A stretch of DNA of 64,000 nucleotides, from positions 1,054,001 to 1,118,000 of the forward strand of contig NZ_CP071462.1 of assembly GCF_017352155.2 (NCBI RefSeq), given 5' to 3'. Under the pieces are notes generated by a model. It saw nothing but the letters and a program-made list of their open reading frames with translations, was not told the DNA's origin and did no database searches. Origin of the DNA: Haloterrigena alkaliphila. Lineage in GTDB: Archaea > Halobacteriota > Halobacteria > Halobacteriales > Natrialbaceae. This document shows positions 8,095 to 16,181 of this stretch, in pieces (the first letter of the stretch is position 1; the number at the start of each line of letters is the position of its first letter). A program made the translations under genes and the position numbers.

Positions 8095-9102
8095 TCAGGC
8101 GTCCGCCTCGAGCCCCGCTCGCTCGGTCAACCGCTCGAACGGCACCGCGATCTCCTCGAGCGCGACGGGCGGCGTTTCCTCGTCGAACAGGTCGGGCTGG
8201 ACGATCGGGGCCAGCGCCTCGAGCGTGTCCACCAGCCGCGGCCCGGGCCGATTCAGATAGTGGTGGCCGTCCATCGCCCAGACGCGGCCCTCCCGAACCG
8301 CGGTGAGATCCTCCCAACCCGCGCGCTCGGTGAGGTCCGCTGCGTTTGCCGCGGTCTGCTCGAGGTCGAACCCGCAGGGCGCGACGACGACCAGTTCGGG
8401 GTCGTACTCGCGGATCTCGTCCCACTCGCGGGGACTCGAGCGCTGCCCCGCGTCGGCCAGTCCGTACTCGCCGCCGGCCCACTCGACCAGGTCGGCCGTC
8501 CAGTGGCCCGCGACCATGACGGGATCGGTCCAGTCGAAAATGGCGACGCGCGGGCGGTCGTCAGGCTCGAGATTAGCGTCGGCGGTTCGCTCCCGGACGC
8601 CGTCGATGCGGGACTCGAGGCTGGAACGGACCTCGCGAGCGTGCTCCTCGCGGCCCGTCACGCGGCCGATCCGCTCGAGGTCGTCCAGAACGTCCGCGAC
8701 GCTGTGGGGATCGGTAGTGAGGATCTCGGGGTCTGCATCGTCGTCGGACTGCGTCCGACTGCTCGAGGCGCGTCGCGCCTCGTTGATTTCCTCGACCGCC
8801 GCTTCCACGACCGCTTCGTCGACCGCGCAGACGTCGCACATCCCCTGGGTGACGATCAGGTCCGGCTCGAGGTCCTCGAGCAGGTCCGTGTCGACGTCGT
8901 ACACGCCCCCGGCGTCCGCGGTCTCGAGCACCTGCTGGTCGATCTCTCCGCTCGAGGCGTCCGCGTCGATTCTCGAGTCAGTTACCGCGGGCAGCGACTC
9001 GACGCCGGGCGGGTAGTCGCACTCGTGGGAGACGCCGACCGGTTCGATTCCGAGCGCGGCGACGGTTTCGGTCGCCGAGGGGAGCGTCGTGACGATTCGC
9101 AT
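8095..9102 (-). CDS. Cobalamin/siderophore-type substrate-binding protein (BtuF-like)
   Basis: The 335-residue protein begins MRIVTTLPSATETVAALG and has two lobes of the class III helical-backbone binding fold: DLIVTQGMCDVCAV in lobe one, VAIFDWTDPVMVAGHW in the linker/lobe two, and PELVVVAPCGFDLEQT. BtuF-like proteins bind vitamin B12 or corrinoids for an ABC importer. This one has no signal peptide or lipobox and no adjacent permease or ATPase, so it may act in the cytoplasm in corrinoid handling. An acidic, serine-rich insertion is present at about residues 110-130. Confidence 0.8.
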   Translation of the reverse strand: MRIVTTLPSATETVAALGIEPVGVSHECDYPPGVESLPAVTDSRIDADASSGEIDQQVLETADAGGVYDVDTDLLEDLEPDLIVTQGMCDVCAVDEAVVEAAVEEINEARRASSSRTQSDDDADPEILTTDPHSVADVLDDLERIGRVTGREEHAREVRSSLESRIDGVRERTADANLEPDDRPRVAIFDWTDPVMVAGHWTADLVEWAGGEYGLADAGQRSSPREWDEIREYDPELVVVAPCGFDLEQTAANAADLTERAGWEDLTAVREGRVWAMDGHHYLNRPGPRLVDTLEALAPIVQPDLFDEETPPVALEEIAVPFERLTERAGLEADA

Positions 9103-9175
9103 GGCTGAGTGTAGGGCCGGGGGGCAGAAAAACGGGCGCCTCGAGGAACGCTCGGGGAGGAGGGCGGCAGCGGTG

Positions 9176-10684
9176 TTACGAAGACGACGACGTGACCCAC
9201 TCGCGAGTCTCGCCGTCGACGACGACCTCGCGCCCGACGTCGTCGAACGTGACGCCGCCGTAGGCGACGCTGCTGCCGGGGCCCGAGTAGATGCCCGCGC
9301 CGCCGCAATCGGCCGCTCGAGCGGTCGTCAGCGTCGCGTCGACGTTCTCCCGGAACCGGAAGGCCTGATCCTGCGCGCCGTTGGCCGTCACGGCGCTCAG
9401 TTTCAGATCGACCATGTCGTCGAAGAGGATCGCGTTCGTGAACGCGCCGTCGACGATGGTGTTCGAGAGCAGGGCGCCGTCGAATCCACCTGCGTAAATT
9501 CCCGATCCGGCGGCCAGCCCCCGGTTGTCGGTCCTGATCGTGACGTTGCTGATCGTCAGCTCGCGACGGCCGCCCTTGATCTGTCCGAGCGAGATTCCCC
9601 TCGCGTTTTCGATACACGAGACGCCGTCGATCGTCAGGTCCGTGATCTCGTCGCCGGTGTCGCCCCTGATCGCCGAGTGCAGGCAACCGGTGATGTACCC
9701 GTCCCTGATGGTGATCGACTCGTTGCCGTTTCGGTGCATGTGGACGCCGTACTCGGGGCCGTTCGCCGGATCGATCTCGAAGTTCTCGAGGGTGCAGTTC
9801 CGCGTCGGCGTCCCGTCGCTTCCGGCCAGTCGCTCGTCGGTTCCGTCCCAGACGCTGTTCGACGCGATTTCCGAGGTCTGGTTGTCGAACTGGATCGGTG
9901 CGTTCGACCCGGCGTCGCCGCCTCGAGTCGCCCAGTAGCCGTCGATGACGACGTTCTTCGACGAGACGACGTCGATGTGATGGTAGTAGATTCGGTCGCC
10001 GTAGACGTTCTCCAACCGGACGTTGTCCGCGTGTGCGGGCATGATCCCGTTCGAGGCCGGCGAATCGATGCGGACGTTGCGGACGCCCCAGTTCGACGCG
10101 CCGCCGTAGTCGACCGCGTCGTAGCCCCTGTTCGAGATGAGGGCCCGGCCTTCCTCGCCGTCGGCCCGCACCCCCTCGAGGACGGTCGAGCGACCCGCGC
10201 CCAGAACGATCGTGTCGTCGCCGATCAGCGGCGTCCGCTCGAGCAGGTACCGGCCGGGCGGGAAGTAGACGATTCCGCCGCCGGCCCGATGGACCCGCTC
10301 GAGGAGGTCGTAGACGGCCTGACCGACCTCGGTCTCGCCGTCGCCCTCGATGCCGTGGGCCTCGACGTTCCAGACGGGGCTCTCCGCGGTTCGGGCGTGA
10401 ACGAGTTCCGCCGCCTCGAAGTGGCTCGTCCCCGGCACCGGCTGGTCGGCGCTGCCCCCGCCGCTGAAGTACGTCCAGTCGCCGCTCGAGGCGTCCCAGC
10501 GCCAGGTGATCCCCTGGTCCGTCGCGTGGTAGAGTTCGTCGTCGTACTCGCCGTCCGCCGGGCGGTCGGCGATCGGGCCGCGAACGATCGCGTGCTCGTC
10601 GACCGCCTCGACCGTATCGGTGTGGTCCCACTCGTCGCCCTGTTCGAACGTTCCCAGCCCGAGACGCGGGGTGCGATCGGCCAC
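9176..10684 (-). CDS. Right-handed parallel beta-helix protein (pectate-lyase-like fold)
   Basis: The 502-residue protein has an N-terminal ADRTPRLGLGTFEQGDEWDH segment and a small domain ending YHATDQGITWRWD. A beta-helix of about 300 residues follows, with repeated turns such as GIVYFPPGRYLL, IVLGAGRSTVLEGV, NVRLENVYGD and ISNVTIRTDNRG. The GTG at 10684 is chosen because it lies 2 nt after the stop of the upstream lipoprotein gene; an earlier ATG would overlap that gene in another frame. It has no signal peptide. Similar folds occur in polysaccharide lyases and phage tail spikes. I cannot see a convincing catalytic site. Confidence 0.72.
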   Translation of the reverse strand: MADRTPRLGLGTFEQGDEWDHTDTVEAVDEHAIVRGPIADRPADGEYDDELYHATDQGITWRWDASSGDWTYFSGGGSADQPVPGTSHFEAAELVHARTAESPVWNVEAHGIEGDGETEVGQAVYDLLERVHRAGGGIVYFPPGRYLLERTPLIGDDTIVLGAGRSTVLEGVRADGEEGRALISNRGYDAVDYGGASNWGVRNVRIDSPASNGIMPAHADNVRLENVYGDRIYYHHIDVVSSKNVVIDGYWATRGGDAGSNAPIQFDNQTSEIASNSVWDGTDERLAGSDGTPTRNCTLENFEIDPANGPEYGVHMHRNGNESITIRDGYITGCLHSAIRGDTGDEITDLTIDGVSCIENARGISLGQIKGGRRELTISNVTIRTDNRGLAAGSGIYAGGFDGALLSNTIVDGAFTNAILFDDMVDLKLSAVTANGAQDQAFRFRENVDATLTTARAADCGGAGIYSGPGSSVAYGGVTFDDVGREVVVDGETREWVTSSSS

Positions 10685-10686
10685 GG

Positions 10687-10854
10687 TTACTCGGCCCCCC
10701 GTCCGTATCCCTGGCCGTACGCCGTTCCGTACCCGTGCTGGACGGACGATTCCTCGTCGGACAACCATTCGCCCTCCGTACACCCTGCAAGCGAGAGCGA
10801 GCCGGCCGACGCTGCGACGAGGACGTCCCGCCGTCGCAGTTCTGAACTACGCAT
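10687..10854 (-). CDS. 55-residue Tat lipoprotein
   Basis: A short reading frame runs from ATG at 10854 to TAA at 10687-10689. Its N-terminus, LRRRDVLVAASAGSLSLAGC, is a twin-arginine signal with lipobox LAGC, so Cys25 would be lipid-modified outside the cell. Only about 30 residues would remain, ending in a Gly/Tyr-rich GYGTAYGQGYGRG tail. It sits 2 nt upstream of the beta-helix gene and is almost certainly translated with it. Its role is unknown; it may be a small surface anchor or partner for the beta-helix protein. Confidence 0.72.
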   Translation of the reverse strand: MRSSELRRRDVLVAASAGSLSLAGCTEGEWLSDEESSVQHGYGTAYGQGYGRGAE

Positions 10855-10907
10855 ATCACCTGACTCGCCGACTAGAGTACTTAACTATTCTCGTTCAATA
10901 ACCAGTC

Positions 10908-10996
10908 TCGAGAACGACGTCGAGCGGCGAGGTGTCTCTCGAGTGGCGAGGCGCCCCTCGAGCGTCGGGGTGGTTCTCGAGCGGCGACGTGACTCA
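10908..10996. repeat. Degenerate tandem repeat (about 19 nt, four units) next to the npdG stop
   Basis: Units built on ctcgag(c/t)ggcgaggtg recur from about 10908 up to the npdG stop codon. The copies differ at several positions each. Confidence 0.5.
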
Positions 10997-11662
10997 GTGG
11001 AACCGCACGCCCACGTCGTGGAGGTCGTCGTTGTACTTCGCGATGTTGATGACCAGCGGCGTGACGCTCTCGACTTCGGCCGCGTTGGCCAGCGGGCCGA
11101 CGTCGAGCGCGCGCAGGCCCTCGATCTCGCTCGCGAGGTTCCGGACGGTTCGCTTCGCGTCGTCGTCGTCCGCGACGACGAGGGTATCGAGGTCGAGGTC
11201 GTTGTCGAGATCCGAGAGCGCGTCGGCCGCGAGGTTGTGGAAGGCGCCGACCACGGGCACCGCGTCGGGCGCGCGCTCGGCGACGAGTTGGGTGACGCTG
11301 CCGGTTCCAGGCGGGTGATAGTGCAGGCCGTCCTCGTCGCCCTGCATGCCGACCGCGGGGGTGACGAGGATCGTGTCCGAATCGAGGACGTCCTCGATGG
11401 CCTCGACGGTGTCGCCGACGTAGTACGGCGGCACGCTCAGGATCGCGACGTCGGCCCGGTCGGCCGCCATCTCGTTGGCGAAGCCCTTGAGATCCGCGTC
11501 GGCGCCGCGACTCTCGAGTTCGGCCTCGTAGGTCTCGACCGCGGTGCGGGCCTTCTCGGGATCGCGCGAGCCGATGAGGATCTCGTGGTCCGTATCGCGG
11601 GCAAAGCGCAGGGCCAGCCCCTGTCCGATGTCGCCGGTTCCGCCGAGTAGTGCGATTCGCAT
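10994..11662 (-). CDS. npdG: NADPH-dependent F420 reductase
   Basis: The 222-residue protein begins MRIALLGGTGDIGQGLALRFA, a Rossmann dinucleotide-binding loop, followed by ILIGSRDPEKA, whose arginine fits NADP 2'-phosphate binding. Later segments VILSVPPYY-like, VTPAVGM and VPVVGAFHNLAA match the F420H2:NADP oxidoreductase family, which moves hydride between coenzyme F420 and NADP. ATG at 11662 gives the normal N-terminus. An LLM-class oxidoreductase, a family that often uses F420 or FMN, is nearby at 12.2 kb. Confidence 0.9.
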   Translation of the reverse strand: MRIALLGGTGDIGQGLALRFARDTDHEILIGSRDPEKARTAVETYEAELESRGADADLKGFANEMAADRADVAILSVPPYYVGDTVEAIEDVLDSDTILVTPAVGMQGDEDGLHYHPPGTGSVTQLVAERAPDAVPVVGAFHNLAADALSDLDNDLDLDTLVVADDDDAKRTVRNLASEIEGLRALDVGPLANAAEVESVTPLVINIAKYNDDLHDVGVRFH

Positions 11663-11850
11663 ACGCGACTCTCGGGACGGCATCCGAATAAAAGGGGTGG
11701 AGGGCGGCCGTTCTCGCCGGGTTCTCGGACGCCGGCGGAAGCCGACCGGACGAGAGCGGGGGTCCGACCGAACGGGAGCAGCGGCCGACTGGACGGGGCG
11801 ACGACCCGCCGGACGGGGGCTGCGGCCCGCCGGGCCAAACCGCTTCCCGC

Positions 11851-12108
11851 CTAGGGCGCCTCGTCGTCCTCCGGATTCATCGCCGCTCCCAGCCCGCTGT
11901 CGTAGGCGTCGCGCTCTTTGACCTCGCGGATGCGCTGGTCGAGTCGGTCCTCGAGTTCGCGGCGCCGCTGCTCGTCGACGTCCGGGTTACTCCCCAGATC
12001 GGCGACGTCCTGCCGGGCGGTCCGCAGGACGGAGACGGCCTCCTCGGTCTCGAGGTCGGTCGCGCGGTCGAGGCTCCGTTCGACGTCCTCGAGCGTGGTC
12101 TCGGTCAT
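11851..12108 (-). CDS. Small acidic helical protein, function unknown
   Basis: The 85-residue protein is almost wholly alpha-helical by composition (MTETTLEDVERSLDRATDL..., RRRELEDRLDQRIREVKERDAYD), with heptad-like spacing that suggests a coiled-coil hairpin. It has no cysteines, signal peptide or catalytic motif. ATG at 12108 is preferred to a GTG two codons earlier. Similar short helical proteins are widespread in haloarchaea, but I cannot assign a role. Confidence 0.7.
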   Translation of the reverse strand: MTETTLEDVERSLDRATDLETEEAVSVLRTARQDVADLGSNPDVDEQRRRELEDRLDQRIREVKERDAYDSGLGAAMNPEDDEAP

Positions 12109-12242
12109 GGGCACGGCTTCGACGGCGAGCGGGGTGAATGCTGGCCCGTCAATAGTCGGGCGACGGGATCAGCATCCGGACGAGAGTCGGCAAGGGCTCG
12201 CCGAAAGCGTACACACTTGCCGCCCTGCCCCCACCACCCGGT

Positions 12243-13283
12243 ATGGAGCTCTCGATCGTCGACCTCGCGCCGGTTCCGGAGGACGGCACCGCGACGGACG
12301 CGTTCGAACACACCGTCGAGCGCGCCCGGCGGGCCGAGCGACTCGGCTACTCGCGGTTCTGGGTGGCCGAACACCACGACTTCACCGACTCGGTCGCGAG
12401 CACGACGCCCGAAGCGCTGATCCCCCACATCGCCGCGAAGACAGAGGACATCCGGGTCGGCTCCGGGACCGTGCTGCTCAACCACTACAGCCCGTACAAG
12501 GTGGCGGAAACGTTCGGCGTCCTCGACGCGCTCGCGCCCGGCCGTATCGACCTCGGACTGGGGCGGGCGACGGGGAATCCGGCGAGCGACCTCGCCCTGC
12601 AACCGGATCGAAGCCAGCGCCGCCGGACCGGCGACGATCAGGCCGAGAAGATCGACGAGGTCGTCAAACACCTCCACGGCGGGTTCGAGGACGACCACCC
12701 GTTCCGCGGTCTCGACATCGCGCGATCCGGCGACTCCACCCCCGAGATCTGGGTCCACGGCTCGAGTCCACAGAGCGCGAAGATGGCCGGCGAACTCGGC
12801 CTCCCGTACTGTTTCGCCGCGTTCATTCGCCCCGGACCGGCGGTAGAGGCGCTCGAGACCTATCACGACCACTTCGAGCCCTCGCCGCAGGGTGCCGGCC
12901 CCGAGGAACCCTACGGCGCCATCGCGGTGAACGTCACCTGCGCCGAGACCGACGCGGAGGCGGCGCGGCTCCGGGCGACCGCCGAAGCCTCGTCGCGACT
13001 GCTCCGCAGCGGGCAGATCGATCAGCTTCCGGTCCGCTCGGTCGAGCGGGCGATCGACGTCCTCGGCGGAGTTCCCGAGCCGACGCCGACGGACCTCGAG
13101 GCCGGCGACTGGCCCCGACAGGTCTCCGGTAGCCCGGAAACGGCTCGGGAGCTACTGGACCGGATGACGTCGCAGACGGGCGTCGACCACGTCGTGATCC
13201 AGAGCCAGCACGCCGATCCCGAGACCACGCTTCGATCGCACGAACTGCTGGCCGACGCGGTGGGGCTCGAGCCGCGCGAATAG
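12243..13283 (+). CDS. LLM-class flavin-dependent oxidoreductase
   Basis: The 346-residue TIM-barrel protein is of the bacterial-luciferase-like family. It shows FWVAEHHDF near residue 40, the GSGTVLLNHYSPYKVAETFGVLDALAPGRIDLGLGRA segment (cofactor-proximal strands 3-4), EIWVHGSSPQSA and a C-terminal DHVVIQSQHADPE. Members oxidise small molecules with reduced FMN or F420. The closest subgroup appears to be the bacterial MsnO8-like monooxygenases. The substrate is unknown. A dispersed repeat follows the gene. Confidence 0.88.
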   Translation: MELSIVDLAPVPEDGTATDAFEHTVERARRAERLGYSRFWVAEHHDFTDSVASTTPEALIPHIAAKTEDIRVGSGTVLLNHYSPYKVAETFGVLDALAPGRIDLGLGRATGNPASDLALQPDRSQRRRTGDDQAEKIDEVVKHLHGGFEDDHPFRGLDIARSGDSTPEIWVHGSSPQSAKMAGELGLPYCFAAFIRPGPAVEALETYHDHFEPSPQGAGPEEPYGAIAVNVTCAETDAEAARLRATAEASSRLLRSGQIDQLPVRSVERAIDVLGGVPEPTPTDLEAGDWPRQVSGSPETARELLDRMTSQTGVDHVVIQSQHADPETTLRSHELLADAVGLEPRE

Positions 13284-13310
13284 GACGACACTCGAACCGA
13301 CGAACCGGCG

Positions 13311-13448
13311 TGCGGTGGCGCGCGCTGTCGACCGTCCGAGTGAAAACGAGGACGGTCGATAACTGTGCGCGAGGGATGAGCGAGTGACCAACGGGAACGA
13401 GCGAATCGGCTGGGGAGGGTGTGGAAATCACCGTTGCCACGGTAGCAG
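13311..13448 (+). repeat. Dispersed intergenic repeat, copy B
   Basis: This copy matches the consensus well: GCGGTGGCGCGCGCTG, perfect 10-bp arms 13328-13337 and 13350-13359 around loop GAGTGAAAACGA, then GTGCGCGAGGGATGAGCGA, CGAATCGGCTGGGGAGGG and CCGTTGCCACGGTAGCAG. It lies between two co-directional genes. Immediately after it, gcgtgttcaccgct occurs twice 33 nt apart. Confidence 0.92.
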
Positions 13449-13573
13449 CGTGTTCACCGCTATTCCCCGGCAAAAAGCGTGTTCACCGCTGTTCCTCCCA
13501 CCTTCAAAACGAACTCGAGACGGTTATCCGAAGCAAACACAGCCTCCATTACCCCGGCCGTCGTCGCCCGAGT

Positions 13574-14431
13574 ATGACCAGTCCGGCCGTCATCGCCCAC
13601 CGCGGCTACGCCGGCGTCGCACCCGAGAACACCGTCGCAGCCGCTGAAACCGCTGCACGCCACGACGAAACGGCGATGCTCGAGATCGACGTCCAACCAG
13701 CCGCCTGCGGCACCCCGGTCGTGATCCACGACGAGCGCCTCGAGGGCGACCGCGTCCGCGACGGCCGTCCCCTCACCGACGCCTCGGGCTTCGTCCGGGA
13801 AATCCCACTCGAGGACCTCCGGTCGACCCGCGTCCTCGGCACCGACGAGACGGTCCCGACGCTCGCGGAACTGCTCGAGGCGGTCCCCGAAACCGTCGGC
13901 GTCAACGTCGAACTGAAGAGTCCAGGGACGACCGGTTCGGGAACGACGGACCTGCGGTTCTCCGAGTCGCTCCCCACCGAGACGGCCCGAAACGAGCACC
14001 GCGCGGTCTGGAAACCGTTCGTCGAGCGCGTCGTCGCGGCGTGCGACGCCTTCGACGGCGAACTCCTCTTCTCGTCGTTCTACGAGGGCGCGCTGGCGGC
14101 CCTCCGCGCGGTCGCGCCCCGCTACGCCGCCGCGACGCTCGTCTGGGACGACCTCGAGGCGGGCCTCGAGACCGCCCGCCGCTACGACTGCGAGGCGATC
14201 CACCCGCCCAGAAACGCGATCGACGGAACCGCCCTCGCGGACACTGCGTACGCCGGATTCGACGAAACGCCACCCGAAATCGACGTGCTCGAGGAAGCCC
14301 ACGCGGCGGGCCGGACGGTCAACGTCTGGACGGCGACGAACTGGCACCAGTTCGAGGCGCTGGCGAACGCGGGCGTCGACGGGATCATCGCCGACTATCC
14401 GGGCCTGGGAGCGTGCTCGAGCGCTCGATAA
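13574..14431 (+). CDS. Glycerophosphodiester phosphodiesterase
   Basis: The 285-residue protein begins VIAHRGYAGVAPENT, the catalytic and phosphate-binding HRG...PENT signature. EIDVQ (metal-binding Glu/Asp) and VVIHDE (second catalytic His) follow. Later GDPD strands are VGVNVELKSPG, LLFSSFYEG and the C-terminal VNVWTATNWHQFEALANAGVDGIIADYP. It hydrolyses glycerophosphodiesters to glycerol phosphate and an alcohol, probably in lipid turnover. ATG at 13574 excludes an upstream extension that runs through the repeat region. Confidence 0.93.
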   Translation: MTSPAVIAHRGYAGVAPENTVAAAETAARHDETAMLEIDVQPAACGTPVVIHDERLEGDRVRDGRPLTDASGFVREIPLEDLRSTRVLGTDETVPTLAELLEAVPETVGVNVELKSPGTTGSGTTDLRFSESLPTETARNEHRAVWKPFVERVVAACDAFDGELLFSSFYEGALAALRAVAPRYAAATLVWDDLEAGLETARRYDCEAIHPPRNAIDGTALADTAYAGFDETPPEIDVLEEAHAAGRTVNVWTATNWHQFEALANAGVDGIIADYPGLGACSSAR

Positions 14432-14524
14432 CCGCTCCCTCTCGGAGACCCGACGACTCCGAAACCCTCCGTCTCAGAAATCCTCCGACTCCGAAACCTC
14501 CCCTCTCGAAAACCCTACGACTCG
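14430..14524. repeat. Degenerate 16-nt tandem repeat spanning two convergent stop codons
   Basis: Six units of 15-16 nt, of the form aaa(a/c)cct(c/a)cg(a/t)ctc(c/a)g, run exactly from the GDPD stop (TAA 14429-14431) to the HAD gene stop (TAG, complement at 14515-14517). Copies differ at 2-5 positions. Confidence 0.75.
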
Positions 14525-15396
14525 AGCAGGTCGGGTAGGTCGTTGACCGACTCGAGGACCGCCGACGCGTCCTCGGCCTCGTACTTCCGCCGTCCCTCCT
14601 CGCCCGTCAGCCCGCCCGTGAGGACGCCGACGCCGTGATACTCGCGCTCCGAATCCGCTTCGCGCGCGTTGTTCGCCGTTCGGATATCGTCCAGCGTGTC
14701 CCCGACGAAGACGACGGCGTCGGCGTCGAACCGCTCGGCGAGCGTCGTCAGCGCCCGCGGGTGGGGCTTGCCTTCCTCCCAGTCGTCCATCGTGAACCGG
14801 TGCTCGAGGGGGATCGCGCTCTCGAGGCCGACGCGCTCGAGGGCGATTTCGGCCTCGGCTTCTGGTCGGCCCGTGAGCACGCCGACGGCGAGCGCGTCGG
14901 ACTCAACGAGCGCGTCGCGGGTCGATTCCTCGAGCAGGATCGGTTCGTCGTGGATGAACCCGCGGGTCTCGATATCGGGGTCGCCGCCCTCGAGGCCCCG
15001 ATAGAGATCGGCCCCGAGGTACAGTTGTTGGAAGACGTCCCGGAGGCGCTCCCTATCCCACCGTTCGAGCACCCGCTGGGTCGCCCGGGCGCCGAGCGCC
15101 TCGCGGATCGCGTCCTCGGCGGCCTCGAGACCGCCGCCGCGGGCGGCGATCGCGTCCGTGAAGTCGTCGATCGACTCGCCGTACCCCTCGCTCGTCGCGA
15201 GGACGTAGAGCGCGGCCGCGTAGGTCAGTTCCCAGTCGTTGTTGAACCCGCCGGCGTCCTTGAACCGCTGGATGTCGTCCTTGCGGATCGTTCGGTCGTA
15301 GACGCGCTCGACGGACTCGACGATCGCGCGCCGGTAAGAGTCGGCGACGTCGACGAACACTCCGTCGACGTCGAGCACGACGGCGTCTGCGTTCAT
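14515..15396 (-). CDS. HAD-superfamily hydrolase (TIGR01548-like)
   Basis: The 293-residue protein starts [25 protein letters not shown], with the DxDG nucleophile motif. It carries a large helical cap (residues about 20-170, including [18 protein letters not shown]). [16 protein letters not shown] is motif II, and [17 protein letters not shown] is the acidic motif IV. Similar proteins are annotated as the TIGR01548 HAD group, sometimes near histidine-pathway genes. It is a phosphatase of unknown substrate. ATG at 15396 is chosen; the frame stays open far upstream through a tandem repeat that is unlikely to be coding. Confidence 0.85.
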   Translation of the reverse strand: MNADAVVLDVDGVFVDVADSYRRAIVESVERVYDRTIRKDDIQRFKDAGGFNNDWELTYAAALYVLATSEGYGESIDDFTDAIAARGGGLEAAEDAIREALGARATQRVLERWDRERLRDVFQQLYLGADLYRGLEGGDPDIETRGFIHDEPILLEESTRDALVESDALAVGVLTGRPEAEAEIALERVGLESAIPLEHRFTMDDWEEGKPHPRALTTLAERFDADAVVFVGDTLDDIRTANNAREADSEREYHGVGVLTGGLTGEEGRRKYEAEDASAVLESVNDLPDLLES

Positions 15397-15439
15397 ACCC
15401 GTCCGGACGGGCCGACGGGAATAAAGGCGGTCGGATTCG

Positions 15440-15545
15440 CTCGGCGACGACGGACGGTGGCCGGTAACGATTGACGGTGGCGGACGACGATTGAGGGTGG
15501 CGGGCGACGATTGAGGGTGGCGGGCGACGACGATGGAGGGTGGAA
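15440..15545. repeat. 20-nt tandem repeat between divergent genes
   Basis: Units of the form cgacgattgagggtggcggg occur about five times; two are identical and the others diverge. The array sits in the shared 5' spacer of the HAD gene (minus) and the DUF457-type gene (plus), so it may overlap promoters. Confidence 0.75.
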
Positions 15546-15635
15546 TACGGTCCGAACAGTACGAGCGTCCGCACTCCCGTCTATCTTTGGAATGCGGTTC
15601 AAGTACCAGAACGTGGTGGACCTCGGTACAGCCGA

Positions 15636-16148
15636 ATGTTACACCTGATGTTTCCGACGCATCTGGCGGTCGGCTACCTCCTGGGGATCTACAGCAAGTT
15701 GCCGGTCGCCTACCTCGTTCTCGGCTCGATCCTACCCGATATCGCCGATCGACCCCTCTACTGGCTCGGACTGGCGCCGTCGACGCACGCGCTCGGCCAC
15801 TCGATCGCGGTAGCCGTCCCGGCTTGCGCTCTCGCGATCGCCATCCTCGGACGAGGGGGCGTCGCGCTGGCGATCGGCTGGCTCGGCCACCTCCTGGCGG
15901 ACTTCCTGAACGTGGTGACCACGCAAGGGCTCGCACAGACGCCCTACTACGTCCTGTACCTCGCGCCGCCGGAGAACCTGCACCAGACGTTTCCCTCCGT
16001 CACGATCGACGTCCCGCTGATCGACCTCGCTCACACGCTCCATCCGCTCCTCCTCGTCTCCGAAGTTGCCGTCCTCTGCTGGACGGTCGCAGTACTGCTC
16101 CGCGACCGGACCGTTCCGGACCGAATTCGGCAGACGGAATCGGGCTGA
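15636..16148 (+). CDS. Membrane metal-dependent hydrolase family protein (DUF457/YdjM-like)
   Basis: The 170-residue protein is mostly hydrophobic with about four membrane segments. It has His/Asp motifs of the YdjM-like family: [28 protein letters not shown] and [11 protein letters not shown]. In this family the conserved His and Asp residues are thought to bind metal at the membrane face; no substrate is established. ATG at 15636 or 15648 are both possible. Two paralogues lie at 39.1 and 39.7 kb. Confidence 0.78.
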   Translation: MLHLMFPTHLAVGYLLGIYSKLPVAYLVLGSILPDIADRPLYWLGLAPSTHALGHSIAVAVPACALAIAILGRGGVALAIGWLGHLLADFLNVVTTQGLAQTPYYVLYLAPPENLHQTFPSVTIDVPLIDLAHTLHPLLLVSEVAVLCWTVAVLLRDRTVPDRIRQTESG

Positions 16149-16181
16149 GGGCAGCCGATGGCGGCTGTGCCTCGAACCCCC

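Noticed and set aside
9089-11650. An 853-codon plus-strand open frame
   Set aside because: It lies opposite the beta-helix, lipoprotein and F420 reductase genes. High GC removes stops from the opposite strand; its Arg/Val-rich composition is not haloarchaeal and no domain is seen.
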